Shown: positions 28,166 through 37,395 of the stretch, piece by piece | Numbering within the stretch: position 1 is the stretch's first letter | How the letters are laid out: every line of letters begins with the position of its first letter | DNA from: Lentisphaeria bacterium | GTDB taxonomy: Bacteria; Verrucomicrobiota; Lentisphaeria; Victivallales; Victivallaceae | Length of the DNA: 64,000 bases | Assembly: GCA_017450705.1 (NCBI GenBank) | Contig: JAFSTC010000073.1 | Coordinates: 37,449 to 101,448 of the forward strand | Direction: 5' to 3' | The notes under the pieces: generated by a model | Seen by the model: only the letters and a program-made list of their open reading frames with translations | The model's database searches: none | Told to the model about the DNA's origin: nothing | Program-made: the position numbers and the translations under genes

Positions 28166-30298
28166 ATGAAAACAATTTTTCTGGATGACGAGATGCCCTT
28201 TGCGCCCTGTTTTGCGCCGCCGCTCCTGCGGGGAGCAACGCCGCAGTGGAGCGCGCCGCAGGAGACCAGCGCCCCCGCGGAAAGGGAGGGCCGCAAGGGG
28301 GAGCTCGCCCGGACAATTCGCACGGCCCCCGGTATGGAACTTGCGCATGAGACCTTTTTTTCCGACGACGGCCGGCTGATGCTCTGCCGGGCGGCGCTGA
28401 AAAACACGGGGGATGCCGTTCTCGCAGTCGAACGCCTTTCCGTCTGTGCCGTCATGTGCAATCTCGACGGGGCCGCCCTGCACTGCGGCAAACGCCTGAA
28501 GCACGAGAAGCCCTACAGCACGATCCACCACGGCGAGGAATTTTCCGCCGATCCCGATCTGCTGATCCAACGGCCCGGCTATACGATGCTCCTGAGCTGG
28601 GTGGAGACCCATCTCCACCCGGCCATGATCCGGATGCGGAACAATCCGAGTGCCGGAAATTACTTCGAAAACCAGATCCTCTCCGCCGACGCCGATCTCC
28701 ACGGTCAGGAAATCGCCCCCGGGGAGACGCTTTTCACCCAGACGCTGGCGGTGCGCCGGGGGAGCGATTACAACGATCTTTTGAATGAACACGCCGCAGC
28801 CGTCTGCGCTCATTACGGCATCCCCCCCCGCCGGGAGACACCGCCCTTCGTCCTGAGCAGCTGGCACTACTGGGGCCCCCACATCGACGAGGAGATCCTC
28901 GAAGCCGAGCTCGCCTCGGCGGAAGAAAGAAGGATCCCGGGAGACGTCTATCAGGTCGACGCCGGGTATCACACCCTCTTCGGCGACTGGCTGGAGACCA
29001 ACGAGCGCTTTCCCCACGGACTGGCGGCCATGGCAAATCAGATCGCCCGTCACGGCATGACGCCCGGCATCTGGCTCGCCCCCTTCATGGTCAATCCCGA
29101 GTCCAAGACCGCAAAAGCCCACCCGGAGTGGATCCTGCGCAAGGAGAACGGCTCCCCCGTCTGCTACAGGGTCTCCCAGGCCTGTCATGTGCTGGATCTC
29201 TCGCTTGCGTCCGTGCGGATGTACCTGGAAGAGACTTTCCGCGCGATGTACGACGCGGGGTTCCGCTATTTCAAGATCGACTTCACCCGCAGCTACTTCA
29301 CCGATGAGGAAACGAGCCGGATCGCCGACAGGAAGAGCAATCTTACCTTGAGCTACCGTCAGGCCGTCGAGGCGATCCGGCGGGGGATCGGAAAGACAAG
29401 CTTCCTCAACGTCTGCGGCGGGCACGCGGGGTGCCTCGTCGGTCTCGCCGACTCCCAGCGTACGGGGGCGGACACCTACGCCCGGTGGCAGTCCTCCAAC
29501 CCCACGCCCGCGTGGCACCGGGTGCGGCAGGGCATGTTCCGCGCCTGGCAGGGGGCGTGGCGCTTCAACGACCCCGACGCCGCCGCCATCCGCCTCTGCG
29601 GCAAGCCCCTCACCGACACGCCCCACGGCCGCCTCGCCTTGGGGGACCTTACCGACGACGAGGCGCGCCTCATGGTGCTGCACCAGTTCATCGCGGGCGG
29701 CGTCCCCGCGCTGGGAGAAAATCTGCAGGAACTGCAGGAGGACCGCCTGAGGATGATGCGCCGCGTCGTCCCCTCCTGCGGGATCCCGGCGCGTCTGCTG
29801 GACCCCTTCAACACGCTCTGCCCCTCCCGCTTCCTCACCCGGCTCCCGGCGCGGAACGGACTGCCCGCCCAAAGCATCATAAGCGTGATGAACGTCACGG
29901 AGGAAAATCTGCACCCCTGCTTCGTTCTGGACGCAAAGATCCTCCCCTGTCCGGTAAAACGGTACATGGTCTGGGATATGACGCACAACAAACTCATCGG
30001 CGTCTATGCCCCGGGAGAGGAATTTTATCTCGGCTGCGTGCCGCCCCACGGCGCGGCCGTCGCGGCGGTCACGCCGCTGGGCGCCGACGCCGTGCCCGTC
30101 GGCAGCGACGGCCATTACGGTTTCGCCGAGATCGCGGCTTTTTCCGCAAAGGGCGAGGCGTTTTCGGGCACGATGGACTCCCGCTGGCCCGGACCGGTCA
30201 AACTGGCCGTCGCCGTCCCCGGAAAAGATGACTGGATCGTCCGTCAGGCCGAACTGCCTCCGCAGGGCGGTTTCGACGCGGCGCTTTTCGAAGATTGA
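28166..30298 (+). CDS. Alpha-galactosidase-like glycoside hydrolase (GH36)
   Basis: A 710-residue protein with an N-terminal beta-sandwich of about 220 residues and a TIM barrel. Clan GH-D motifs: YQVDAGYH near 262, GIWLAPFM near 301, YFKIDF with the likely nucleophile Asp372, and SQRTGADT with the likely acid/base Asp436. No signal peptide, so it is probably cytoplasmic. GAGGTGA lies 10 bases before the ATG at 28166; a GTG at 28157 is possible. It is distinct from the 612-residue homolog in module 1 and closer in size to classical GH36. Confidence 0.85.
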   Translation: MKTIFLDDEMPFAPCFAPPLLRGATPQWSAPQETSAPAEREGRKGELARTIRTAPGMELAHETFFSDDGRLMLCRAALKNTGDAVLAVERLSVCAVMCNLDGAALHCGKRLKHEKPYSTIHHGEEFSADPDLLIQRPGYTMLLSWVETHLHPAMIRMRNNPSAGNYFENQILSADADLHGQEIAPGETLFTQTLAVRRGSDYNDLLNEHAAAVCAHYGIPPRRETPPFVLSSWHYWGPHIDEEILEAELASAEERRIPGDVYQVDAGYHTLFGDWLETNERFPHGLAAMANQIARHGMTPGIWLAPFMVNPESKTAKAHPEWILRKENGSPVCYRVSQACHVLDLSLASVRMYLEETFRAMYDAGFRYFKIDFTRSYFTDEETSRIADRKSNLTLSYRQAVEAIRRGIGKTSFLNVCGGHAGCLVGLADSQRTGADTYARWQSSNPTPAWHRVRQGMFRAWQGAWRFNDPDAAAIRLCGKPLTDTPHGRLALGDLTDDEARLMVLHQFIAGGVPALGENLQELQEDRLRMMRRVVPSCGIPARLLDPFNTLCPSRFLTRLPARNGLPAQSIISVMNVTEENLHPCFVLDAKILPCPVKRYMVWDMTHNKLIGVYAPGEEFYLGCVPPHGAAVAAVTPLGADAVPVGSDGHYGFAEIAAFSAKGEAFSGTMDSRWPGPVKLAVAVPGKDDWIVRQAELPPQGGFDAALFED

Positions 30299-30325
30299 AC
30301 CCCGACACAGAGGAAAGGAAAAAAT

Positions 30326-31507
30326 ATGAAAACAAAATTCGGCGTCATCGGAGCCAATCCCGCGCTGCGGGCCAATTTCGTCTTCGCCAACTTCGACCGC
30401 AAAAAGGCGGAGCTCGTCGCCCTCTGCGACGTCGACCCCGCCTCGATCGAAGCCTTCAAAAAAGCCTATCCCGAAATGGCGGACGTGAAAACTTACGCCG
30501 ACTACCGGGAACTCCTCGCCGACCCCGAAGTGGAGGCGGTCTTCGTCATGGTCCGCGACCAGTTCCACGAGGAAATGGCCGTCGCCGCCCTTGAGGCGGG
30601 CAAGCACGTCTACCTCGAAAAGCCCATGGCCATCACCATCGAGGGGTGCGACCGCATCCTCGAAGCGGCTTTCCGCACGAAGAAGAAGCTGATGATCGGT
30701 CACAACATGCGCTACATGGATTTCGTCCTCAAGATGAAGGAGGTGATCGACTCCGGGATCATCGGCGAGATCCAGAGCGCCTGGTGCCGCCACTTCATCG
30801 CTTACGGCAGCTGTTACTTCCGCCACTTCTGCGCCCGGCGGGAGACCTGTACGGGGCTGCTCCTGCAAAAGGGCTCCCACGACATCGACATCATCCACTG
30901 GCTGACGGGGGGCTACGCGAAACGGGTCGTCGCCATGGGCCGGCTCTCGGTCTACAACCGCACGAAAAACCGTCTGAAACCGGGAGAAAAGCCCGACCGC
31001 AAGGCCTCCTTCCGCGACGATTGCTGGCCCCCGCTGGAGATCAAGGGGCTCAATCCCCAGATGGACGTCGAGGACCACTCCATGCTCCTGATGCAGCTGG
31101 ACAACGGCATCCAGGCCTCCTACGAGCAGTGCATGTACGCGCCGGACAGCGAGCGCAACTACACCTTCATCGGCACGAAGGGCCGGGTTGAAAACATCGG
31201 TGACTACCACGGCGAGACCTTCATCCACGTCTGGACGAAGCGCGGCATGCGGAGCGAGCCCGACATCATTTACCGGATCAAGCCCCGGGACGGATCCCAC
31301 GGCGGCGCGGACGCTCCGATCATCCAGGCGTTCTTCGACTTCATCCGCAAGGGCAAGGTCCCGGCGGTCTCCCCCGTCGCGGCGCGCAACGCCGTCGCCG
31401 CGGGGGTTCTGGGGCACTTTTCCATGCGCAACGGCAGCGCCCCGCAGGACATCCCCCCGCTCCGGAAGGAGCTGATCCGCTACTTCGACAACGGTCAGAA
31501 AGCGTAA
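30326..31507 (+). CDS. Gfo/Idh/MocA-family sugar oxidoreductase
   Basis: A 393-residue NAD(P)-dependent oxidoreductase. The N-terminal Rossmann fold begins KFGVIGANPALRANFV, with ALCDVD near 34 and the family signature LEKPMAI near 100. The C-terminal alpha/beta domain contains GSHDIDIIHWLTGG (His of the usual active-site region near 190). These enzymes oxidise or reduce hydroxyls of sugars and cyclitols. It follows the GH36 gene by 27 bases with AGGAAAGG before the ATG, and leads four co-directional metabolic genes. Confidence 0.9.
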   Translation: MKTKFGVIGANPALRANFVFANFDRKKAELVALCDVDPASIEAFKKAYPEMADVKTYADYRELLADPEVEAVFVMVRDQFHEEMAVAALEAGKHVYLEKPMAITIEGCDRILEAAFRTKKKLMIGHNMRYMDFVLKMKEVIDSGIIGEIQSAWCRHFIAYGSCYFRHFCARRETCTGLLLQKGSHDIDIIHWLTGGYAKRVVAMGRLSVYNRTKNRLKPGEKPDRKASFRDDCWPPLEIKGLNPQMDVEDHSMLLMQLDNGIQASYEQCMYAPDSERNYTFIGTKGRVENIGDYHGETFIHVWTKRGMRSEPDIIYRIKPRDGSHGGADAPIIQAFFDFIRKGKVPAVSPVAARNAVAAGVLGHFSMRNGSAPQDIPPLRKELIRYFDNGQKA

Positions 31508-31541
31508 AACGGTATTTCCCGCAACAACAGGAGTTTTTCTC

Positions 31542-32510
31542 ATGCACGCGATGATCCTCGACGAAAAACGCGATTTCAAATGGGCCGACGTGCCCGATCC
31601 GGTCCGGAAGGACGACGAAGTCCTGATCCGGGTGGCCGCCGCGGCGGTCAACCGGGCCGATCTCATGCAGAAGGCGGGCTGTTACGCCTCTCCCCCGGAC
31701 TGGCCCCCGTGGTGCGGTCTGGAGGCGGCGGGCATCGTCGCCGAAGCCCCGGAAAACTCCCGGTTCAAGAAGGGAGACCGGGTCTGCGCCCTGCTGGGCG
31801 GCGGCGGCTACTCAGAACTCGTTGCCGCGCCCGAGGGCATGGTGCTGCCGGTCCCGCAGAACCTCTCGCTGGTCGAGGCCGCCGCTCTGCCGGAGGTCTG
31901 GGCCACGGCGTATCTCAATATCCAGCTGGAGGCGGGCGGCCTCAAGCCGGGAGACATCTTCTTCGTCCAGGCCGGAGCCAGCGGCGTGGGACTGGCCGCC
32001 ATCCAGCTGGCCAAACTCATGGGGGCAAAAGTCATCACCACCGTGGGCTCCGGGGAAAAGGCCGACTTCGTCAGGCGTCTCGGCGCCGACATCGCCGTCG
32101 ACCGTCACGGCGGCGATCTCCGCAAAGTCCTGGAGGAGTACAATCCCTCCGTCGCGCTGGACTGTGTCGGCGGGCCGCTCATGGGCGACTGTTTCCGCAA
32201 CATGGCCTTCGGCGGACGCTGGATCATGATCGCCACCCTGGCCGGGGGCGAGACGAAGATCGACCTCGAGACAGTCTGGCGCAAGCGCCTGAAACTTGTC
32301 GGCAGCACGCTGCGCAGCCGGACTTCTCAGGAAAAGAGCCGCATCCTGCACGAGCTCGAAACAAAGCTGTGGCCCCATTTTTCCAGCGGCCGTCTGGTCT
32401 GCCGGATCCACGCCCAGTTCCCGATATCCGAGGTGGAGAAGGCCCACGCGCTCCTGCAGAAAAACGGGAACATCGGGAAAGTCGTTCTGACATTTCAGGA
32501 GAATTTTTAG
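31542..32510 (+). CDS. Zinc-free medium-chain reductase, quinone-oxidoreductase-like
   Basis: A 322-residue MDR-family protein: N-terminal GroES-like fold (VNRADLMQKAGCY, GLEAAGIV) and a Rossmann fold with QAGASGVGLAAIQLA near 147 for NAD(P)H. The cysteine ligands of zinc alcohol dehydrogenases are absent. It resembles PIG3-type NADPH quinone oxidoreductases. ACAGGAG precedes the ATG. In this setting it may reduce an unsaturated or keto sugar intermediate; this is an inference from neighbours. Confidence 0.88.
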   Translation: MHAMILDEKRDFKWADVPDPVRKDDEVLIRVAAAAVNRADLMQKAGCYASPPDWPPWCGLEAAGIVAEAPENSRFKKGDRVCALLGGGGYSELVAAPEGMVLPVPQNLSLVEAAALPEVWATAYLNIQLEAGGLKPGDIFFVQAGASGVGLAAIQLAKLMGAKVITTVGSGEKADFVRRLGADIAVDRHGGDLRKVLEEYNPSVALDCVGGPLMGDCFRNMAFGGRWIMIATLAGGETKIDLETVWRKRLKLVGSTLRSRTSQEKSRILHELETKLWPHFSSGRLVCRIHAQFPISEVEKAHALLQKNGNIGKVVLTFQENF

Positions 32511-32512
32511 TC

Positions 32513-33271
32513 ATGGAAAAGAGATTCGAAAACAAAACCGCCGTCATCGTCGGCGGCGCATCGGGCATGGGTGAGCTGACCGCCCGAAAAATCGCTTCCG
32601 AGGGCGGGCGCGTCATCATCGCCGACGTCAACGGCAAAGCCGCGGAGAAGACCGCCGGAAGTCTCCGCGCTTCCGGGAGCTGCGCGTGGGGCATCCCCTG
32701 CGACGTCAGGCTTCGGGAAGACGTGGAAAAGGTCCGGGATTTTGCCCTCGAAAAGACCGGCAGTCTGGACATCCTCGTCCACACCGCGGGCGGCGCGAGC
32801 CAGCGCATGTGCAATGCGCCGGGCCCCTTCGCCGAACGGCCCTATGAGGTGCTGGACTGGGGGATCGACGTCAACCTGAAGGGCCCCCTCTATTTCGCCC
32901 GCGCCGTCCTCAATACGATGCTGAAACAGGAAAGAGGCGTCATCATCCTCCTCGGCTCCATCGACGGCGTCACGGGCTCCCCCATGTCCGTCGATTACAG
33001 CACGGCCAAAGCGGGATTGATCGGGTTGACCAAGTCTCTGGCGCTGATCGGGGCCGAGCACAACGTGCGGGCCTGCTGCGTCTCGCCCGGGCCCGTCCTG
33101 ACCCGGCCCGGCATGGCCTCAATGAAAACGCCGATGAACCGGGCCGCCGAGGTGCGCGAGGTGGTCGACGTCATCCTTTTCCTCGCCTCCGATCAGGCCA
33201 GTTTCATCACAGGCGTCAACTATCTGGTGGACGGCGGAAGGGCCTGCGGCGCGCAGGAGTATCCCCGGTGA
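32513..33271 (+). CDS. Short-chain dehydrogenase/reductase (SDR)
   Basis: A 252-residue classical SDR: cofactor motif GGASGMGE near 14, NNAG-type region as HTAGGAS near 88, catalytic Ser in LLGSIDG near 145, Tyr and Lys in DYSTAKAG near 158, and a C-terminal NYLVDGGRA. Likely a sugar or polyol dehydrogenase. Its ATG lies 3 bases after the stop of the preceding gene, with TTTCAGGAG upstream inside that gene, so translation is coupled. Confidence 0.9.
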   Translation: MEKRFENKTAVIVGGASGMGELTARKIASEGGRVIIADVNGKAAEKTAGSLRASGSCAWGIPCDVRLREDVEKVRDFALEKTGSLDILVHTAGGASQRMCNAPGPFAERPYEVLDWGIDVNLKGPLYFARAVLNTMLKQERGVIILLGSIDGVTGSPMSVDYSTAKAGLIGLTKSLALIGAEHNVRACCVSPGPVLTRPGMASMKTPMNRAAEVREVVDVILFLASDQASFITGVNYLVDGGRACGAQEYPR

Positions 33272-33279
33272 GGCGAAAG

Positions 33280-34056
33280 ATGATCAAAAACAGTTTTTTC
33301 GGGACGCGGCAGACGGTCATCGCCGCCCTGCTCAAGGCCGAAACCATAGACAGCTTCATCCATCAGGCCCGGGACGCGGAGTTTGCCGGAGCGGACGCCA
33401 TCGCCGCCGAGCTCTGTCTTCTCCCGCCCGAGCAGCGGACAAGGGAGAACTTTGCCGCGCTGATGGCGGCGGTCAAACTGCCCTTTCTCTTCTGCGTCTA
33501 CCGCAACGACGCATGGCTCGGAAGGGACGACGCGGCCCGTCAGCCCGGCCTGCTGGCGGCGGCGGAGGCGGGAGCCGAGGTGATCGACGTGATGGGCGAT
33601 CTCTTCGACCCCTCGCCCCGGGAACTGACGCGCAGTCCCGCCGCCGTCCGGCGGCAGAAAAAACTCATGAAGGAGATCCATGACCGGGGGGCGAAGGTGG
33701 TGATCTCCTCGCACACCAGCGACGTCCTGACGGCGGAGGAGGTGCTGGAACACGTCAAGATCCAGCTCGACCGGGGCGCCGACATGGTCAAAATCGTGGC
33801 CGGGATCAACACAAAAGAGCACTTGCTCGAAGCGATCCGGGCCACCATGCTGCTCAACGAAAAGATGCCGGTCCCCTTCATCCACCTCGGAACGGGACCT
33901 TTCAGCCGGCTCCACCGCTATCTCGGCATGCAGCTGGGCGTCGCCGTGGAGTTCGCCGTGGCGGACTACCACTTCCCCCTGGCCTCGTTCGAGCAGCCGA
34001 CCATCGCCTCGATGAAAAACGTCCGGGAGAATCTCCGCTGGCACATCAACGCCTGA
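33280..34056 (+). CDS. Type I 3-dehydroquinate dehydratase-like enzyme
   Basis: The 258-residue protein follows the type I dehydroquinase pattern: a Glu in AAELCLL near 44, His145 in VISSHTSD and the Schiff-base Lys171 in GADMVKIVA, with an Arg in FSRLHRYLG. These match the catalytic His and Lys of AroD by spacing. The family dehydrates a beta-hydroxyketone through an imine. No other shikimate gene is near; it sits at the end of a sugar-catabolic run, so a keto-sugar substrate is plausible. ATG 33280 is chosen (GGTGAGG 7 bases upstream); GTG 33268 is possible. The 3' end overlaps the convergent GntR gene by 11 bases. Confidence 0.8.
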   Translation: MIKNSFFGTRQTVIAALLKAETIDSFIHQARDAEFAGADAIAAELCLLPPEQRTRENFAALMAAVKLPFLFCVYRNDAWLGRDDAARQPGLLAAAEAGAEVIDVMGDLFDPSPRELTRSPAAVRRQKKLMKEIHDRGAKVVISSHTSDVLTAEEVLEHVKIQLDRGADMVKIVAGINTKEHLLEAIRATMLLNEKMPVPFIHLGTGPFSRLHRYLGMQLGVAVEFAVADYHFPLASFEQPTIASMKNVRENLRWHINA

Positions 34057-35410
34057 CGGCCCTGTCCGTCCCGCGCCCCGGGGGCTCCGGAGAGCCCCTG
34101 CGTTCCGCCATCCGGTCGAGGTACCAGCGGATCTTGGCCTCGAGACGTCCGGGGGAAAAATCGCACTGGCCCGTGATGTAGTGGAAGAACTCCCAGGTGA
34201 CGAAATACTGAAGTTCCAGCTGGAAACCCGCGCCCCGGAGATTGCAGAAGCCCGGGGGGATGTCGGGATGGGCCCCGCCGATCACGCGCTTGGGCGAGAC
34301 CGGCCGCACCGCGTTGAAGATGTGCTCCGTCTCCGCCCGCGTCTGGCTGTCGCACGCGAGCAGACTTGAGATCAGCCGGAAGCACTCCTCCGGGAAAAGG
34401 GTTTTCGAGGATATCGCCGCCGCGTCGATGACGGGAAGGAAGAGCTTCCCCTCCGGACGGGGCGTGATCTCCTGCTCTTCCCTGAAGCTGTGGGCCTTGA
34501 AAAAGGTGACCTCCGTGATCGCCGCGAGGCTGGATTCGTCGCGGGTCGCCCCGTGCTCCCACAGCAGATGTCCCGCTTTATAGAGCGCGGCCGTCCGCTC
34601 GAAGACGCTGCGCAGAAGCGCGGGGTCGGGCATGCGGAAAGCGCCGCTTTCGCCGTCGAAAAAGAAAACCCCGGAGTTGACCAGCAGCTCCAGTCCGCTG
34701 GAGAGGGCGTAGCCGACCTTTTTCCGCGGGTCCGCGGCGGCCAGACGCTCGATGTAATCCAGAATCCCCTCCCCCCGGACCGGCGTCGGCAGAGGATCCC
34801 GTGAAACGAGACAGTAGGTGACGAGGCCGTAGGGAAAGTAATTGCGGTGCGCGCCGAGAGAGCAGTGCTCGGGCGTCAGCGGGATGCCGTCGTACAGACG
34901 GGGGGCGAAGATCCGCTGTTCCGCGACGCTCAGGGTCCGGGCGGGATCGAAACCGTGGAACTTCAGGAAATTCAGCCCGCCGAAGGCGACGTCGAAGGGC
35001 CCTTCACCGCAGCCGCCGTAGGTGATCTCGATATCCAGATCCCGGTGCCGGACGGCGGTGCTCTCGAAAAACCTGTTCCAGAAGGCCAGCTGCCGGGCCG
35101 TCGAATCCTCCACGAGGACCCGCAGGCGCTTGGCGCTGGCGTACTGCCCGAAAAGCCGGTTGGCGGAGTACCGGACCGCCTGGCTGACGGCGCTCCCGCT
35201 GACCGTCGAAAAGACGCCTTCTCCCGCTCTGACCGAGACCATGCCGGCCTCTTTGAGCATCTCCACGGCCCGGGAGACCACGTTGATGCTCACGCCGTAC
35301 TCCCGCGCCAGATCGCGGATGGAGGGCAGCCGGGCCCCGTTGCCCCAGCGCCCGGAATTGAACTGCTGCATCAGGATGTCGAACAGCTGCTGATGCTTCT
35401 GTTTTATCAT
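34046..35410 (-). CDS. GntR regulator fused to a solute-binding-protein-like domain (module 4)
   Basis: A 454-residue protein: residues 1-70 are a GntR winged helix (LPSIRDLAREYGVSINVVSR; VRAGEGVFSTV). From about 92 it starts like a cleaved extracellular solute-binding protein (RLRVLVEDSTARQLAFWNRF, DLDIEITYGG, FDVAFGG) and continues for about 330 residues in the style of sugar ABC binding proteins. There is no signal peptide and no transporter next to it, so the binding domain probably senses a sugar in the cytoplasm. It overlaps the GH28-esterase gene by 4 bases (ATGA) and is the last gene of its operon. Confidence 0.8.
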   Translation of the reverse strand: MIKQKHQQLFDILMQQFNSGRWGNGARLPSIRDLAREYGVSINVVSRAVEMLKEAGMVSVRAGEGVFSTVSGSAVSQAVRYSANRLFGQYASAKRLRVLVEDSTARQLAFWNRFFESTAVRHRDLDIEITYGGCGEGPFDVAFGGLNFLKFHGFDPARTLSVAEQRIFAPRLYDGIPLTPEHCSLGAHRNYFPYGLVTYCLVSRDPLPTPVRGEGILDYIERLAAADPRKKVGYALSSGLELLVNSGVFFFDGESGAFRMPDPALLRSVFERTAALYKAGHLLWEHGATRDESSLAAITEVTFFKAHSFREEQEITPRPEGKLFLPVIDAAAISSKTLFPEECFRLISSLLACDSQTRAETEHIFNAVRPVSPKRVIGGAHPDIPPGFCNLRGAGFQLELQYFVTWEFFHYITGQCDFSPGRLEAKIRWYLDRMAERRGSPEPPGRGTDRAVRR

Positions 35411-37383
35411 GGTTTTCTCCTTTCCCGTCCCGGGTCACCGCACGAAAGCAGGTACGCCAGCGCCTCCCCGAAAAGGGCCAGCGGGGAGTCGTGGTCCCCC
35501 CCGGGTATCTCCGTGTAACTGAAACGGACCTTCCCCCCGAGAAGATCCCGCAGGGCCCGGGCTTCGGAAACGGGGATGATCCCGTCCGCCCCGCCGTGGG
35601 CGAAAAAGAGCGGCATCGTCAGAAGTCCCGCGTTCCGGCAGACGCTGTGGCGCGGATAGTCCGCTTCGGAATAATGCGCCTCGATCGCCTCGCGGATCGC
35701 CCCGTGGAGGGGCAGCGGCTGCGCGGCGCACCAGCGGGCGTAACGCGCAAGATCGGTCGCCGCGCCGAGGGCGCCGATGCCGTCGGTCAGCTCGGGATGG
35801 AGAATGCCGAAGATCAGCGCGCCGGTCCCGCCCATGGAGCCGGAAATGAGGAAGACCCGCTTCCAGCCGTACTCCTTTTTCCCTTTCCGGATCAGCTCCG
35901 CCAGATCGGCCGCGGCCGCGGGACACATCCAGGCGTTGCCCCGCAGATCGGGCGAGAGCACGTTGAGCCGGTTCTTTCCGAGGATCTCCAGCCAGGGCTT
36001 CAAATCCTTTCTCACCAGGGGCTGCATGCCGGTGGAGCCGTGGCCGTGGAGCAGGACGACGCAGTCTTTCCCCTCCCCTTCATGGTGGTACATGGCCCAG
36101 TCCGGCGCGCCGTCCGCCCGGGCGCAGGCGATCTTTTCGAAATCCATGACGCCGTGCCCGGAATATCGCTCCGTGACATGCACCCCGTCAAGTTTCAGAT
36201 CGCGCACGCCCCGCACGGTGAGAACTTCGGGCAGATACCCCCTGCCCCACAGCGTCGGCATCTTTGCGGGTTTCGCGTCGAGATAGACCCGGGGATCGCG
36301 CACCACGCGGATCGTCAGTTTCGACAACGCGATGTCGGACACCGCCGTTCCGCCGAGAAAACAAGCGTCGGTCGCGTCGATCTCCATGTCGGCAAAACGC
36401 ACGTTCCGGACAAATCCCGTATAGGCGGAGGCGTCGGCGGGATCGACAGCGCCGCTCCAGATTTTGAACGGCATGCGGACGTTGCGCATGACACAGCCCG
36501 TCAGGACCGCGTTTTCGATGGGCGTGCCCCGAAGAATGCCCGCGGCATGCCCCGCCGGGATGACCGAGAGCAGATCGAAGCCCACGTTGGCGTCGCAAAT
36601 GACGTTGTCGCGGGCCTGAACGTCGCGAATGGGGTTGTCGCCCTCGTAACCCAGGCGCACCCCGCAGGTGTGACTTGACAGCGTGCAGCCGGAAATGCGG
36701 ACGTGTTCGCAGGGCCTGTCGTCCTCCAGCAGATCCCGGTCGCTTTTGAGCGCGATGCAGTCGTCTCCCGCGGTGATGCGGCAGTCGGCGATCCGGACGT
36801 TCCGGCAGCCGTCGATATCCAGTCCGTCGGTGTTGGGCCCCCGGCGGTCGTTGCAAATGGCGATGCGCTCGATCTCGACGTCGCCGCACCCCAGAAGCCA
36901 GACCGTGTAGGCGGCGCTGTTGCGCAGCGTGATCCCGGAAATCCTGACGTTCCGGCAGTTTTCCAGCCAGAGCCCGACGGGACGGAAGGGACAGGGTTTG
37001 TAAAGTTTCGCCTTGAAAAACCCGTCCTTCCCCCGTTCCAGTCCGTCATCCGTCCAGGGAAGACCGTCCCAGTCGGACCAGAAACGGTGCCCTTCCAGTT
37101 CGATGCAGCCATCCCCCTCGACGACGATGTTTTCCGCATCGGCGGCTCCGAGGAAGAAATGGGTCTGGGTACGCTTCTTCCGGATCAGCCGCTCCGCCGG
37201 GAGATATGCCTCCAGTCGTTCCGGCGCGATCAGACGGGCGCCCTTTTCGAGGCGCAGGGAAAGATTGCTCTTGAGCCGCGCCGGACCGCAATGCCAGTCC
37301 CCCGGCGGCACGACGATCAAATCGCCCTCCTGCGCCGCATCCACGGCGGCCTGGAGCGTGGGACAGTCTGCAAGGGAAATCAC
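35407..37383 (-). CDS. GH28 polygalacturonase-like / alpha-beta hydrolase fusion
   Basis: A 658-residue two-domain protein. Residues about 1-415 form a right-handed beta helix with GH28 motifs NTDG (184-187) and GDD (206-208); the usual G-H-G site reads SSHTCGVRLG near 236. Residues about 425-650 are an alpha/beta hydrolase with VVLLHGHGS near 442, nucleophile Ser516 in SGSMGG, Asp600 in HGGAD and His631 in GGDHD. No signal peptide is seen, so it may process imported uronide oligomers, removing an ester and cleaving a galacturonide or rhamnogalacturonide bond. It starts 12 bases after the DUF4838 gene. Confidence 0.85.
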   Translation of the reverse strand: MISLADCPTLQAAVDAAQEGDLIVVPPGDWHCGPARLKSNLSLRLEKGARLIAPERLEAYLPAERLIRKKRTQTHFFLGAADAENIVVEGDGCIELEGHRFWSDWDGLPWTDDGLERGKDGFFKAKLYKPCPFRPVGLWLENCRNVRISGITLRNSAAYTVWLLGCGDVEIERIAICNDRRGPNTDGLDIDGCRNVRIADCRITAGDDCIALKSDRDLLEDDRPCEHVRISGCTLSSHTCGVRLGYEGDNPIRDVQARDNVICDANVGFDLLSVIPAGHAAGILRGTPIENAVLTGCVMRNVRMPFKIWSGAVDPADASAYTGFVRNVRFADMEIDATDACFLGGTAVSDIALSKLTIRVVRDPRVYLDAKPAKMPTLWGRGYLPEVLTVRGVRDLKLDGVHVTERYSGHGVMDFEKIACARADGAPDWAMYHHEGEGKDCVVLLHGHGSTGMQPLVRKDLKPWLEILGKNRLNVLSPDLRGNAWMCPAAAADLAELIRKGKKEYGWKRVFLISGSMGGTGALIFGILHPELTDGIGALGAATDLARYARWCAAQPLPLHGAIREAIEAHYSEADYPRHSVCRNAGLLTMPLFFAHGGADGIIPVSEARALRDLLGGKVRFSYTEIPGGDHDSPLALFGEALAYLLSCGDPGRERRKP

Positions 37384-37395
37384 AAGGCGTTTCCC

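Noticed and set aside
26402..31666. Very long open frame on the minus strand (about 1750 codons)
   Set aside because: It runs antisense to four well-supported genes (25166-31507), has no domain I recognise, and such frames are expected opposite GC-rich genes with G/C third positions.
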